A stretch of DNA of 64,000 nt, from NCBI RefSeq assembly GCF_031932625.1, contig NZ_JAVSCK010000004.1:124001-188000 (forward strand). The letters run 5' to 3'. Below, one piece after another: positions 17,336 to 26,285 of this stretch (position 1 is the first letter of the stretch; each line of letters starts with the position of its first letter). The translations under genes were made by a program, and so were the position numbers. The DNA is from Hwangdonia seohaensis. Its GTDB lineage: Bacteria > Bacteroidota > Bacteroidia > Flavobacteriales > Flavobacteriaceae. The notes under the pieces are model-generated. The model ran no database searches. It saw only the letters and a program-made list of their open reading frames with translations, and was not told the DNA's origin.

Positions 17336-18265
17336 ATGAAGATAATACAGAAAGCACTTGCGTTTGTAGGATTATTAAGTTTATGCGGATTATTTATTTA
17401 TGCCCTACAAGATGCTCCCACCGATGAAAATTTTGAAACCAAATTAATAAACGATTATAATGTTTATGCACTTCAAGTTCCAGACGATTTGAATTTTGCT
17501 GGCGAACCAATGCCCTTACAAAATCCAGATATTTTAGAGCGTATGGACAGAGAGTTGTTGGTTAACACCTATTGGCAATCTAACGGGTTGTTAATGTTTA
17601 AACGCTCTAAAAAATACTTCCCGATTATTGAGCCTATTTTGGCAAAACACGGTATTCCAGACGATTTTAAGTATTTGGCAGTTATTGAAAGCGGATTAAC
17701 AAACGCTGTGTCGCCTGCTGGAGCGCGAGGTGTTTGGCAAATCATGAAAGCTACCGGAAGAGAAAACGGGTTAGAAATTAATGCAAATGTTGACGAGCGC
17801 TATAACCTGGAAAAGGCCACCGAAGTAGCTTGTAAATATTTAAAAAACTCTAAAGAGAGATTAGGGTCTTGGACACTAGCTGCTGCTGCCTATAACGGAG
17901 GAAACGCGGGCATGTCTCGACGTTTAAAAGCACAAAATGTCAATAATTACTACGATTTATTATTGGGCGAAGAAACAGGTCGTTACCTCTTTAGAATTGT
18001 TGCTTTAAAAGAAATTTTATCAAATCCGGATAAATACGGCTTTAATTTTAGAGAAAAGGATTTGTACAAAAACATACCAACTTACCAGGTAGAAGTGGAT
18101 ACGGCGGTTGCCGATTTTTCAAAATTCGCGCAAGATTTTGGTATCAATTACAAAATATTAAAACTGCATAACCCATGGTTGCGTGAGCCGCATCTTAACA
18201 ACAGTTCCAGAAAACTGTATAAGATTGAAATTCCTAAAGCCGGCGTCTACCAGACCGGTCCTTAA
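17336..18265 (+). CDS. Membrane-anchored lytic transglycosylase (SLT family, MltD-like)
   Basis: A 309-residue periplasmic enzyme that cleaves peptidoglycan between MurNAc and GlcNAc, forming anhydroMurNAc. The N-terminal hydrophobic stretch (residues 7-24) is a signal or anchor. The goose-lysozyme-like domain holds the catalytic glutamate in VIESGL (Glu118), then GARGVWQIM and AAAAYNGG. The C-terminal 80 residues resemble the region before LysM in MltD, but no LysM repeat is present. The TAA touches the ATG of the cardiolipin synthase gene, so the two are coupled. Confidence 0.92.
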   Translation: MKIIQKALAFVGLLSLCGLFIYALQDAPTDENFETKLINDYNVYALQVPDDLNFAGEPMPLQNPDILERMDRELLVNTYWQSNGLLMFKRSKKYFPIIEPILAKHGIPDDFKYLAVIESGLTNAVSPAGARGVWQIMKATGRENGLEINANVDERYNLEKATEVACKYLKNSKERLGSWTLAAAAYNGGNAGMSRRLKAQNVNNYYDLLLGEETGRYLFRIVALKEILSNPDKYGFNFREKDLYKNIPTYQVEVDTAVADFSKFAQDFGINYKILKLHNPWLREPHLNNSSRKLYKIEIPKAGVYQTGP

Positions 18266-19723
18266 ATGCTCAATTTTATAAAAGAAAACATTTGGTATTT
18301 ACTCATTATAGTCAATTATATATTAGCTATATCTGCAGTAATTACCATTTTTTTTAAACGTATAAATCCAACCAAAACACTATCTTACATTATCGTTTTG
18401 GTGTTCTTCCCGTTTTTGGGATTGTTGGTTTATTATCTTTTTGGGCAAGAATATCGGAAAAATAAAATTTTTAGCAGAAAGCATATTCTCAATAAAAGTG
18501 TTATAAAATCCATCAATAAGGAATTAGAGTTTAGCAAAGCGGAAATTAAAAAGGTAGACAACTATTTAGACGATAAAGTAAAACTGGTAAAGTTGCTTTA
18601 TGAAAGCGATGATGAGCCTTTAACTTTAAAAAATAAGATTGCAATCCTCAAAAATGGCGATGCTAAATTCAAACATCTTTTAGACGATTTAAAAAATGCT
18701 GAACATCACATTCATTTAGAATATTATATTGTTAAAGATGATGATATTGGAACGCAGGTGTTAAATGTACTTTGCGAAAAAGCCGAAGCTGGCTTAAAGG
18801 TGAGATTGATTTACGATGATGTTGGTAGCAAAATATCAACCCAAATGAAGCGTAAACTATCCAGTTCTGGAGTAAAACACCATCCGTTTATGCCCGTTCT
18901 TTTTTCCAAATTCACCGGGAAAATGAATTACAGAAACCACCGGAAAATAGCTGTTATAGATGGTAAAATAGGTTATGTTGGCGGTATTAATATTTCGGAC
19001 GAATATCTTAACGAAAACGATAGTGACCGTTTTTGGCGCGACACCCATTTGCGTATCGAAGGTGAAGCTGTAAAATCGTTGCAAATCCATTTTTTGTCCA
19101 CTTGGGATTTTGTTTCGGATGAGAAATTGGCAGTTTATAAAACGTTTTTTCCAGAGGTTGAAATGGAAAATGGCAACGTAGCTTTACAAATTGCTGCCAG
19201 TGGACCGGATACCGATTGGGCAAATATTATGGAAGTTATTTTTACAGCCATAGTTACGGCCAACGACTATATTTATATTACAACGCCTTATTTTGTGCCC
19301 AATGAGCAAATAATAACCGCTTTACAAATAGCTGCCAAAAGCGGTATTGATGTTAAGTTAATCATTCCCAAAAAATCAGATTCCTGGATTGTTAAACACG
19401 CCTCAAACTCGTACTTGGACGCCTTATTAAAAGCCGGTATTAAAGTGTATAAATACAACAAAGGTTTTATTCATGCGAAAACCATGGTGGTTGACGATAT
19501 ATTTTCTACCGTTGGCACATCAAATATGGATTACCGTAGCTTTAATATAAACTTCGAAATAAACTCTTTAATTTATGATGAAGCACAAAGCAAAATCATT
19601 AAAAAGCACTTTTTAGAAGATATGGAAAATAGTGATGAGGTAAATTACAATACGTATTTAAATCGCTCTAAATTCGAAAAATTAAAAGAATCATATTGCA
19701 GATTGTGGTCTCCGCTCATTTAA
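18266..19723 (+). CDS. cls: Cardiolipin synthase
   Basis: A 485-residue phospholipase D-family membrane enzyme that makes cardiolipin from two phosphatidylglycerols. Two transmembrane helices at residues 8-30 and 40-59 are followed by two HxKxxxxD motifs: HRKIAVID (His225, Lys227, Asp232) and HAKTMVVDD (His403, Lys405, Asp410), each followed by the expected Gly/Asn-rich segment. The start is fixed by the TAAATG junction with the transglycosylase gene. The last four bases overlap the 3' end of the convergent TPR gene. Confidence 0.94.
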   Translation: MLNFIKENIWYLLIIVNYILAISAVITIFFKRINPTKTLSYIIVLVFFPFLGLLVYYLFGQEYRKNKIFSRKHILNKSVIKSINKELEFSKAEIKKVDNYLDDKVKLVKLLYESDDEPLTLKNKIAILKNGDAKFKHLLDDLKNAEHHIHLEYYIVKDDDIGTQVLNVLCEKAEAGLKVRLIYDDVGSKISTQMKRKLSSSGVKHHPFMPVLFSKFTGKMNYRNHRKIAVIDGKIGYVGGINISDEYLNENDSDRFWRDTHLRIEGEAVKSLQIHFLSTWDFVSDEKLAVYKTFFPEVEMENGNVALQIAASGPDTDWANIMEVIFTAIVTANDYIYITTPYFVPNEQIITALQIAAKSGIDVKLIIPKKSDSWIVKHASNSYLDALLKAGIKVYKYNKGFIHAKTMVVDDIFSTVGTSNMDYRSFNINFEINSLIYDEAQSKIIKKHFLEDMENSDEVNYNTYLNRSKFEKLKESYCRLWSPLI

Positions 19724-20295
19724 CCTCTGCGTTTCTGCGCTCTTAAAGAGCCACCAGCTCCATAATGTTGATTTGGTCCTGCAGCGCGCTTCATATTTTG
19801 TTTCATCATTTTAATCTGATCGGTAAGCATGCCTTGTTTATCTAGTTTTTGAGCTTCAGATAATAATTTTTGGGCTTCTTGTTTTCTGCGTTTAGAAAAT
19901 GCAATACCAGATAAATTCAATTTGGCCATGGCTAAATCATGATCCATGGATAAGCCTAACGAAATCGCCTTTTTAAAATACTTTTCGGCTTCATTCATAT
20001 TACTTTGAGATACCATCAAACCGTGTAGATAATTGTAATACCCTTGTTGTTTTCTTACTAAAGCAGTCTCTGGATTTTTAATTTTGCTCAACCATTTTTT
20101 GGCGCCGTCAAAATCCTGTTTACGCAATCTTAAAAAAGCCAATAAAATAAATTCATTTTTAAAATATAAGAACACAAAAATTAATGATAACAAAATAAAC
20201 ATAATTCCATTACCAATATAACCTTCGGTGAACTGGTAAACGGCATAAGCAATAATACCCGCTGCAATAATTAGTTTTATAATTTTATTGTACAT
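19720..20295 (-). CDS. Membrane-anchored TPR-like protein (DUF2892-like N-terminus)
   Basis: A 191-residue protein with two adjacent transmembrane helices (about residues 8-24 and 30-46), then a soluble helical part with TPR character. An example is YNYLHGLMVSQSNMNEAEKYFKKAI with a second helix pair after LAMAKLNLSGIAFSKRRKQEA. The C-terminus is basic (SLRAQKRRG). The helix pair resembles DUF2892 proteins. Function unknown; it probably scaffolds a membrane complex. It overlaps the convergent cls gene by four bases, leaving no room for a terminator between them. Confidence 0.65.
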   Translation of the reverse strand: MYNKIIKLIIAAGIIAYAVYQFTEGYIGNGIMFILLSLIFVFLYFKNEFILLAFLRLRKQDFDGAKKWLSKIKNPETALVRKQQGYYNYLHGLMVSQSNMNEAEKYFKKAISLGLSMDHDLAMAKLNLSGIAFSKRRKQEAQKLLSEAQKLDKQGMLTDQIKMMKQNMKRAAGPNQHYGAGGSLRAQKRRG

Positions 20296-20497
20296 GATGC
20301 GTAATTTATAATAGATTTAGAAGCTTTTTTTTTTTTTTAAAATCTTTATTTGTTGTTTTGTAACTGCAAAGAAACTAAATTTTTATTAATAAAAGAACAT
20401 AGGGCGGTAACAAAAACTAAGGGTTAGCCCAAATAAATAAAGGTGTGGCAAGCGTTTTAGCTTTAAAAAAATAAATTAAAAATATTTTAAAATAAGG

Positions 20498-20529
20498 TTT
20501 GTCAAAGTAATAAAGGCTTTGTATATTTG
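20498..20529 (+). promoter_or_regulatory. Promoter of rpmH
   Basis: TTTG (20498-20501), 20 nt, TATATTTG (20522-20529): an excellent Bacteroidota promoter, 66 nt before the ATG. The spacer 20296-20595 contains no gene; a run of T at about 20326-20338 is its only other feature. Confidence 0.8.
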
Positions 20530-20595
20530 CCCTCGGTTTTTAGGGGAGCCTAATACATTATAAAAATTACAATTCAGATTTAAAGATATAAGATA

Positions 20596-20757
20596 ATGAG
20601 TAAAAGAACATTTCAGCCATCTAAAAGAAAGAGAAAAAACAAGCATGGTTTTAGAGAAAGAATGGCTTCTGCTAACGGTAGAAAGGTATTAGCACGTAGA
20701 AGAGCTAAAGGAAGAAAAAAATTATCTGTGTCATCTGAAATTAGACATAAGAAATAA
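20596..20757 (+). CDS. rpmH: 50S ribosomal protein L34
   Basis: A 53-residue, very basic ribosomal protein. The start MSKRTFQPSKRKRKNKHGFRERM and the GRKVLARRRAKGRKKL segment are diagnostic of L34. The last residues (SVSSEIRHKK) are an extension common in Bacteroidota. The gene is not beside rnpA, dnaA or yidC as in many bacteria; here carB follows. It has its own promoter and terminator. Confidence 0.98.
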   Translation: MSKRTFQPSKRKRKNKHGFRERMASANGRKVLARRRAKGRKKLSVSSEIRHKK

Positions 20758-20780
20758 TGATTAACAATTGTTGATAATAA

Positions 20781-20812
20781 AAAGGTGTTACTTAACGGTA
20801 ACGCCTTTTTTT
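20781..20812 (+). terminator. Terminator of rpmH
   Basis: AAAGGTGTTAC (20781-20791) pairs with GTAACGCCTTT (20798-20808), with one wobble, then a T run. Confidence 0.85.
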
Positions 20813-20827
20813 ATATCTGCTAAACAG

Positions 20828-20835
20828 TATTTTTG
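20828..20835 (+). promoter_or_regulatory. Predicted -7 element for carB
   Basis: TATTTTTG, a TAnnTTTG match, 33 nt before the ATG. Confidence 0.5.
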
Positions 20836-20868
20836 TAACACTTTTAAATAAAACACAATACAAACAAA

Positions 20869-23721
20869 ATGCCGAAAAACGAAACACTAAAATCTATTTT
20901 AATTATTGGTTCTGGTCCAATTATAATAGGACAAGCATGCGAATTTGATTACTCAGGATCTCAAGCACTACGATCGTTGAGGGAAGATGGGATTGAAACG
21001 GTATTGATTAATTCCAACCCAGCGACAATTATGACAGATCCTTCAATGGCCGACCATATTTATTTGTTGCCGCTTACCACAAAGTCACTTATAAAAATAC
21101 TTAAAGAGCATCCGCAAATCGATGCTGTTTTACCAACTATGGGCGGACAAACGGCGTTAAATTTATGTATTGAAGCCGATGAAAAAGGAATTTGGGAAGA
21201 TTTTGATGTTGAAATTATTGGTGTAGATATTGATGCCATTAATATTACCGAAGATAGAGAGCAGTTTAGAGAACTGATGCTAAAAATAGGTGTGCCCATG
21301 GCACCTCAAGCTACAGCAACATCGTATTTAAAAGGAAAAGAAATTGCACAAGAGTTTGGATTTCCGTTGGTAATTAGAGCGTCTTATACATTAGGTGGAG
21401 CGGGCGCATCTTTTGTGCACAAAGAAGAAGATTTTGATGAACTGTTAACTCGTGGTTTAGAAATTTCCCCAATCCACGAAGTGATGATTGATAAAGCACT
21501 AATTGGTTGGAAAGAGTACGAATTGGAGCTGCTTAGAGATGCCAATGATAACGTGGTTATTATATGTTCTATTGAAAATATGGACCCAATGGGCATTCAT
21601 ACCGGAGACTCCATTACGGTGGCACCAGCCATGACTTTAAGCGATAGAACTTACCAAAAAATGCGTGATATGGCCATCCACATGATGCGCAGTATTGGCG
21701 ATTTCGCCGGTGGTTGTAATGTGCAATTTGCTGTGTCTCCGGATGAAAACGAAGATATTATTGCTATTGAAATCAATCCGCGTGTGTCGCGTTCTTCCGC
21801 TTTAGCGAGTAAAGCCACAGGATATCCCATTGCAAAAATTGCAGCTAAATTGGCGATAGGCTACCATTTGGATGAATTACAAAATCAAATTACAAAATCA
21901 ACTTCGGCGCTGTTCGAGCCAACTTTAGATTATGTTATCGTAAAAATACCGCGTTGGAATTTTGATAAGTTTGAAGGCAGCGACAGAACCTTAGGGCTTC
22001 AAATGAAATCCGTTGGTGAGGTTATGGGTATTGGACGTTCGTTTCAAGAAGCACTCCATAAAGCCACACAGTCACTGGAGATTAAACGAAATGGTTTAGG
22101 TGCAGACGGAAAGGAAAATAAGAATTACGACCAAATCATCGAAAAGCTAACCTACGCATCTTGGGATCGTGTTTTTATAATTTACGACGCCATTCGCATG
22201 GGCATTCCGTTAAGTAGAATCCACGAAATCACAAAAATTGATATGTGGTTTTTAAAACAATATGAAGAGCTACATTTCCTTAACAACGAAATTTCAACCT
22301 TTACCATTGATACGATTCAAAAGGATTTATTGCTTGAAGCGAAACAAAAAGGCTATGGCGACCGCCAAATAGCACACATGTTGAATTGTTTAGAAAGTCA
22401 GGTTTATAATAAAAGGGAAGAACTTGGTATCAATCGCGTTTACAAATTGGTCGACACCTGTGCCGCAGAATTTGAAGCCAAAACACCTTATTACTATTCT
22501 ACTTTTGAAAGCGATATGGAAACCGCCGATGGAAACCGTTTTGCGCACAATGAAAGTATTGTAACCGATAAGAAGAAAATCATTGTTTTAGGCTCTGGTC
22601 CTAATAGAATAGGGCAAGGGATTGAGTTCGATTATTGCTGTGTTCACGGGGTTTTAGCTGCTGCGGAATGTGGTTACGAAACCATTATGATTAACTGTAA
22701 CCCAGAAACCGTTTCAACCGATTTTGATACGGCCGATAAGTTATATTTCGAACCTGTTTTTTGGGAACATATTTACGACATCATCAAGCATGAAAAGCCA
22801 GAAGGTGTTATTGTGCAATTAGGTGGGCAAACGGCTTTAAAGCTTGCAGAAAAACTCACCAAATACGGTATTAAAATTATAGGAACCAGCTTTGAATCGT
22901 TGGATTTAGCTGAAGATAGGGGGAATTTTTCAAAGTTGTTAAAAGCAAATGATATTCCTTATCCGCAATTTGATATTGCAACCACGGCCGATGAAGCTGC
23001 AGCCATTGCCGATGTTTTGGATTTCCCGATTTTAGTGCGTCCGTCTTATGTTTTGGGAGGGCAAGGCATGAAAATTGTGATTAATAAAGAAGAATTAGAA
23101 AAGCATGTGGTTGATTTGTTACGACGCATGCCTGGGAATCAGTTGCTTTTAGACCATTACTTGGATGGTGCCATTGAAGCCGAAGCGGATGCGATTTGCG
23201 ATGGCGAGGATGTTTACATTATCGGGATTATGGAACATATCGAACCTTGTGGAATCCACTCGGGTGATAGTAATTCAACTTTACCGCCATTTAACATTGG
23301 CGAATTTGTGATGCAACAAATAAAAGACCACACTAAAAAGATTGCTTTGGCATTAAATACGGTTGGCCTGATAAACATTCAGTTTGCCATTAAAGACGAT
23401 ATCGTCTATATTATTGAAGCCAACCCAAGAGCTTCTCGTACCGTACCGTTTATTGCAAAGGCCTACGGCGAACCTTATGTAAATTATGCAACTAAAGTAA
23501 TGTTAGGGGAGAAGAAGATTAAGGATTTTGTTTTTAATCCAAAATTAGAAGGTTTTGCCATTAAGCAGCCGGTGTTCTCTTTTAATAAGTTCCCTAATGT
23601 AAACAAAAAACTTGGTCCGGAAATGAAGAGTACAGGCGAAAGCATCTTGTTTATCGATAGTTTAAAAGACGACCAGTTTTACGATTTGTATTCGAGACGA
23701 AAAATGTATTTGAGTAAATAA
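20869..23721 (+). CDS. carB: Carbamoyl-phosphate synthase large subunit, short form
   Basis: A 950-residue enzyme that builds carbamoyl phosphate from bicarbonate, ammonia and two ATP for pyrimidine and arginine synthesis. The two halves repeat the same ATP-grasp layout, each starting with an IGSGP/LGSGPNRIGQGIEFDY motif (about residues 12 and 570). ATP-binding segments are RASYTLGGAG and RPSYVLGGQG; metal-binding strands are EINPRVSRSSA and EANPRASRT. The protein ends shortly after GPEMKSTGE, so the C-terminal MGS-like allosteric domain (about 130 residues in E. coli CarB, total about 1,073) is missing. No carA lies nearby. Confidence 0.96.
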   Translation: MPKNETLKSILIIGSGPIIIGQACEFDYSGSQALRSLREDGIETVLINSNPATIMTDPSMADHIYLLPLTTKSLIKILKEHPQIDAVLPTMGGQTALNLCIEADEKGIWEDFDVEIIGVDIDAINITEDREQFRELMLKIGVPMAPQATATSYLKGKEIAQEFGFPLVIRASYTLGGAGASFVHKEEDFDELLTRGLEISPIHEVMIDKALIGWKEYELELLRDANDNVVIICSIENMDPMGIHTGDSITVAPAMTLSDRTYQKMRDMAIHMMRSIGDFAGGCNVQFAVSPDENEDIIAIEINPRVSRSSALASKATGYPIAKIAAKLAIGYHLDELQNQITKSTSALFEPTLDYVIVKIPRWNFDKFEGSDRTLGLQMKSVGEVMGIGRSFQEALHKATQSLEIKRNGLGADGKENKNYDQIIEKLTYASWDRVFIIYDAIRMGIPLSRIHEITKIDMWFLKQYEELHFLNNEISTFTIDTIQKDLLLEAKQKGYGDRQIAHMLNCLESQVYNKREELGINRVYKLVDTCAAEFEAKTPYYYSTFESDMETADGNRFAHNESIVTDKKKIIVLGSGPNRIGQGIEFDYCCVHGVLAAAECGYETIMINCNPETVSTDFDTADKLYFEPVFWEHIYDIIKHEKPEGVIVQLGGQTALKLAEKLTKYGIKIIGTSFESLDLAEDRGNFSKLLKANDIPYPQFDIATTADEAAAIADVLDFPILVRPSYVLGGQGMKIVINKEELEKHVVDLLRRMPGNQLLLDHYLDGAIEAEADAICDGEDVYIIGIMEHIEPCGIHSGDSNSTLPPFNIGEFVMQQIKDHTKKIALALNTVGLINIQFAIKDDIVYIIEANPRASRTVPFIAKAYGEPYVNYATKVMLGEKKIKDFVFNPKLEGFAIKQPVFSFNKFPNVNKKLGPEMKSTGESILFIDSLKDDQFYDLYSRRKMYLSK

Positions 23722-23731
23722 TAATTTGAAT

Positions 23732-23870
23732 AAAAGAGGTTGTCTAAAAAGCCAATTTCTACCCTAAATGTCACATTGAGCGCAGTCGAAATGTTTTGGT
23801 TTTCAGAATATTAAAACTTCGACTGCGCTCAGTTTGACAGAGGGTAATCACTTTTCAGACAGCCTCTTTT
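23732..23870. repeat. Nested 139-bp imperfect palindrome between carB and the YceI gene
   Basis: The outer arms are AAAAGAGGTTGTCT (23732-23745) and AGACAGCCTCTTTT (23857-23870), with one wobble. The inner arms are TGAGCGCAGTCGAA (23777-23790) and TTCGACTGCGCTCA (23818-23831), perfect. A partial match (TACCCTAAATGTCA against TGACAGAGGGTA) links them. The genes converge, and the last base is part of the YceI stop codon. It belongs to the dispersed TGAGCnnnnTCGAA family and can serve as a terminator for both genes. Confidence 0.85.
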
Positions 23871-24415
23871 TATTTCTTTTTCATATTAAATTCAAATGAA
23901 ACCTCAATGGTTTCAGAAATTTTATTACTGACTATTTTAGGGATTTCAATATCAAAATCAGATGCTTTTGCTTTAAAGTTTCCCGATAAAATAATCATAT
24001 CATTATCTTTTGAAATGGAGATGTTTAAAGCATCAAATGCTTTTGTTTTTCCGTGAAAATTCAGTTCGCCTTTTATGGTATAAAATGCTGTTTCAGTTTT
24101 CAAATCAACTATATTAAAATCCTTTATTTTCCCTTTAAAGGTAGCTTTTGGAAACTTATCCGATTCGGCATAGTTTTCATTAAAATGTTCTTCCATTAAA
24201 GCATTTTTAAAACGAAATCCTTTCACTAAGGCTAATGCTGCAAACTCGCCATTTTCAATGTTTATTATGGCTGTAACCAAGTTGTGGGATGCTTTAACTT
24301 CTTCAAAAGATGGCACTGAGGCTTCAAAATTCACCACTCCCGTTTTAGTTATGTATTTGGTCTGCGCAGACAAGCTAAAACAGATTAAAAACAATACGTA
24401 AATGGCATTTTTCAT
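23870..24415 (-). CDS. YceI-family periplasmic protein
   Basis: A 181-residue secreted protein with a signal peptide (cleavage near SLSAQ). The mature part has the YceI lipocalin-like barrel pattern: VNFEASVPSFEEVKASH near the start, FRFKNALMEEHFNENY, then FPKATFKGKI and TIKGELNFHGKTKAF, ending in VSFEFNM. YceI proteins bind long isoprenoid lipids such as quinones in their barrel. It is the last gene of the six-gene operon led by the ECF sigma factor at 27.4 kb, and sits with cytochrome and copper proteins, so it is likely a quinone-related part of a periplasmic redox response. Confidence 0.9.
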   Translation of the reverse strand: MKNAIYVLFLICFSLSAQTKYITKTGVVNFEASVPSFEEVKASHNLVTAIINIENGEFAALALVKGFRFKNALMEEHFNENYAESDKFPKATFKGKIKDFNIVDLKTETAFYTIKGELNFHGKTKAFDALNISISKDNDMIILSGNFKAKASDFDIEIPKIVSNKISETIEVSFEFNMKKK

Positions 24416-24450
24416 AACTATAAAATTACATTGTTATTAATGAGAAATCA

Positions 24451-24810
24451 CTACTCCAGTAAGCCATCGGCTTGCCATTGTATGATTTCGTCAATTAGGT
24501 TTTGTGGCAACCTTGGCCCGCCCAATGGCATCGCTCCAGCTTCTCCTACTTGTTTTGAAATCCGACCAATTAAACCATTTATTTGAACGGCGTTTTTAAC
24601 TTCGTTGTACGTGGTTAAGGAAATTGGCGCACCGTTTACTGGCGGATTGCTATGGCAAAAAATACAGTTGTTGTTAATGGTAGATTTTATATTGTTATAA
24701 GTAACCAAAGTAGGCAATGGCTGTGTATCAGTCAAGTCGTCGGTACTTGTGTGTGAGCACCCCAAGAGGATGAACGCCGTAAAAACTAATGTTATAAATA
24801 CTTTTTTCAT
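24451..24810 (-). CDS. Small c-type cytochrome lipoprotein
   Basis: A 119-residue lipoprotein (signal ending FILLGC, lipid Cys18). One heme c site is present: CIFCH (49-53). The likely distal ligand is Met94 in GAMPLGG. The sequence between is short (about 40 residues) and the end LIDEIIQWQADGLLE is the usual closing helix of single-heme cytochrome domains. It should carry electrons on the periplasmic face. It is 9 nt after the DUF5777 gene in the sigma/cupredoxin/YceI operon. Partner unknown, but the copper protein and YceI protein of the same operon are obvious candidates. Confidence 0.85.
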   Translation of the reverse strand: MKKVFITLVFTAFILLGCSHTSTDDLTDTQPLPTLVTYNNIKSTINNNCIFCHSNPPVNGAPISLTTYNEVKNAVQINGLIGRISKQVGEAGAMPLGGPRLPQNLIDEIIQWQADGLLE

Positions 24811-24819
24811 AACTGTGGG

Positions 24820-25692
24820 TTAAAATACTCTGCTTAGGTTAAATCCGAAATAGATATTGCCATCGCTCCAATCTCCAGTGCCTTGGCCTAAAAAACTATT
24901 GGTATTCATGCCTTGCGCATTGGTAAAATGCATTTGAAATACATGTCCGCCAGTTTCCAAATCCAAACCTATGGATAAAGGGTTTTTAAACGGCGAATTA
25001 CTATCGCGGTTTAAGTGCCAGCCATAATCCATGTTTAAAGACCAGCGTTTACCCAGTTTGTACCTGCCACCAAAACCCAGAGCGAATTGTGAGTTGTCCT
25101 GATCACTTAATTTTACTTGGTTTTCATCATAAAACGAAGATGTTAGGTTATCGTGAAAAAAGGTTGGAGCCAATTCAACCGAAAAGTTGGTATTTAACTT
25201 TCTTGATATTAACACTTGAACCGTTTGGCCTAATCGGTGTTTAAACTTTAAAAGAGGCAAATTGCTTTTATCTAAACCCGTGTTGATTAAAAACGAATTA
25301 TAGCCAACAACGGTAAATGGAAAACCGCTTTCAGTTTGCCTCAGCAATCTGTACTTTGCTGAAAACTCATAAATTTTCTGAAAAGAACTTCTGGAGGCTC
25401 CAATATTAAAACCATCTGAAATTCCGTAAACAAAATTTAAACGTGTTACCGCATCATCAAGACCAAAAAAGCTATCAAAACCATTTTCAATACTGCCAAA
25501 CCGGTGCGCCACAATAAAGGTTAACTGTTTTTTTGCAACCAATTTGGTCGATTCAAAATTTACAATTTTCAATCCTTTAAATACTGCTGTTGCATATTGT
25601 ATTCCCGTTGAATCGGTATTGATTTCATCCAATAAATCATCTTGGGAAAAACAAAATACAGGAAAGCAAAAAATTAAAAATACGAGTTTCAT
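24820..25692 (-). CDS. DUF5777-like outer-membrane beta-barrel protein
   Basis: A 290-residue protein with a signal peptide (IFCFPVFCFSQ) and alternating strands typical of an outer-membrane barrel: VAHRFGSIENGFDSFFGLDDAVTRL, NIGASRSSFQKIYEFSAKYRLL, then repeated aromatic-ended strands to a final FGFNLSRVF whose last residue is Phe. The pattern and context match DUF5777. Function unknown; it would give the operon an outer-membrane component. Six nt separate its start from the stop of the cupredoxin gene. Confidence 0.8.
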   Translation of the reverse strand: MKLVFLIFCFPVFCFSQDDLLDEINTDSTGIQYATAVFKGLKIVNFESTKLVAKKQLTFIVAHRFGSIENGFDSFFGLDDAVTRLNFVYGISDGFNIGASRSSFQKIYEFSAKYRLLRQTESGFPFTVVGYNSFLINTGLDKSNLPLLKFKHRLGQTVQVLISRKLNTNFSVELAPTFFHDNLTSSFYDENQVKLSDQDNSQFALGFGGRYKLGKRWSLNMDYGWHLNRDSNSPFKNPLSIGLDLETGGHVFQMHFTNAQGMNTNSFLGQGTGDWSDGNIYFGFNLSRVF

Positions 25693-25698
25693 AAACTG

Positions 25699-26271
25699 TT
25701 ATTGCTTTATAAAGCGTTTCGTGTGATTGATGCCTTCTGACGAGATTTTAACAAAGTACAATCCGTTGGTCAAACCTGAAATATCAACAGTGGTTTTTGT
25801 AATGGTATTTGAATAAAGTTGTTTGCCCAATAAATCGAAAACGCTAATAGTCCCCGTATTTAATCCTTTAGGAAGCTTAAATGAAATTACCGTATTTGCT
25901 GGGTTTGGAATAATTGCAAATCCTTTTAAACGAAAATCATCTACACTAAGCGCAGCTTCTACGGTTATGGTGCCCTTCATGGTTGACGGATGGAAATTAC
26001 ATTGATATGGATTTGAACCAGCTGCATTAAAGGTTTTAGAATATGTCGAATTGACTCCAGTTTTTGAACCACTATCAAAAGTCTCTGTACTTCCCGGTAA
26101 GCTAGATACGGTGTGAGGGGCACTGTCCGTCCACGTCCAAATAACAGTATCGCCTTCATCAATAGTTAAATCTAGGGTTCCAATACCAATTTCCCAATTA
26201 AGATTATGGGTGGTTTGAGCATGTGCACTTAACATTCCTAAAAACATTAAGGCGAGTAGTTTTGTTTTCAT
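25699..26271 (-). CDS. Cupredoxin (plastocyanin-like) with T9SS type A sorting domain
   Basis: A 190-residue exported protein. Signal peptide to Ala18/Gln19. Residues 20-105 form a cupredoxin fold with the type 1 copper ligands His53 (SAPHTVSS), Cys91 and His94 (CNFHPST), and probably Met98. The Cys-to-Met spacing resembles other bacterial blue-copper proteins. From about residue 112 comes a T9SS type A sorting domain (IPNPANTVISFKL, GTISVFDLLGKQLY, LTNGLYFVKI, ending KRFIKQ), so the protein should cross the outer membrane and be attached to the surface or released. It is the third gene of the sigma operon. It probably shuttles electrons or senses copper outside the cell. Confidence 0.88.
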   Translation of the reverse strand: MKTKLLALMFLGMLSAHAQTTHNLNWEIGIGTLDLTIDEGDTVIWTWTDSAPHTVSSLPGSTETFDSGSKTGVNSTYSKTFNAAGSNPYQCNFHPSTMKGTITVEAALSVDDFRLKGFAIIPNPANTVISFKLPKGLNTGTISVFDLLGKQLYSNTITKTTVDISGLTNGLYFVKISSEGINHTKRFIKQ

Positions 26272-26285
26272 AATTGTAGTTTTAG

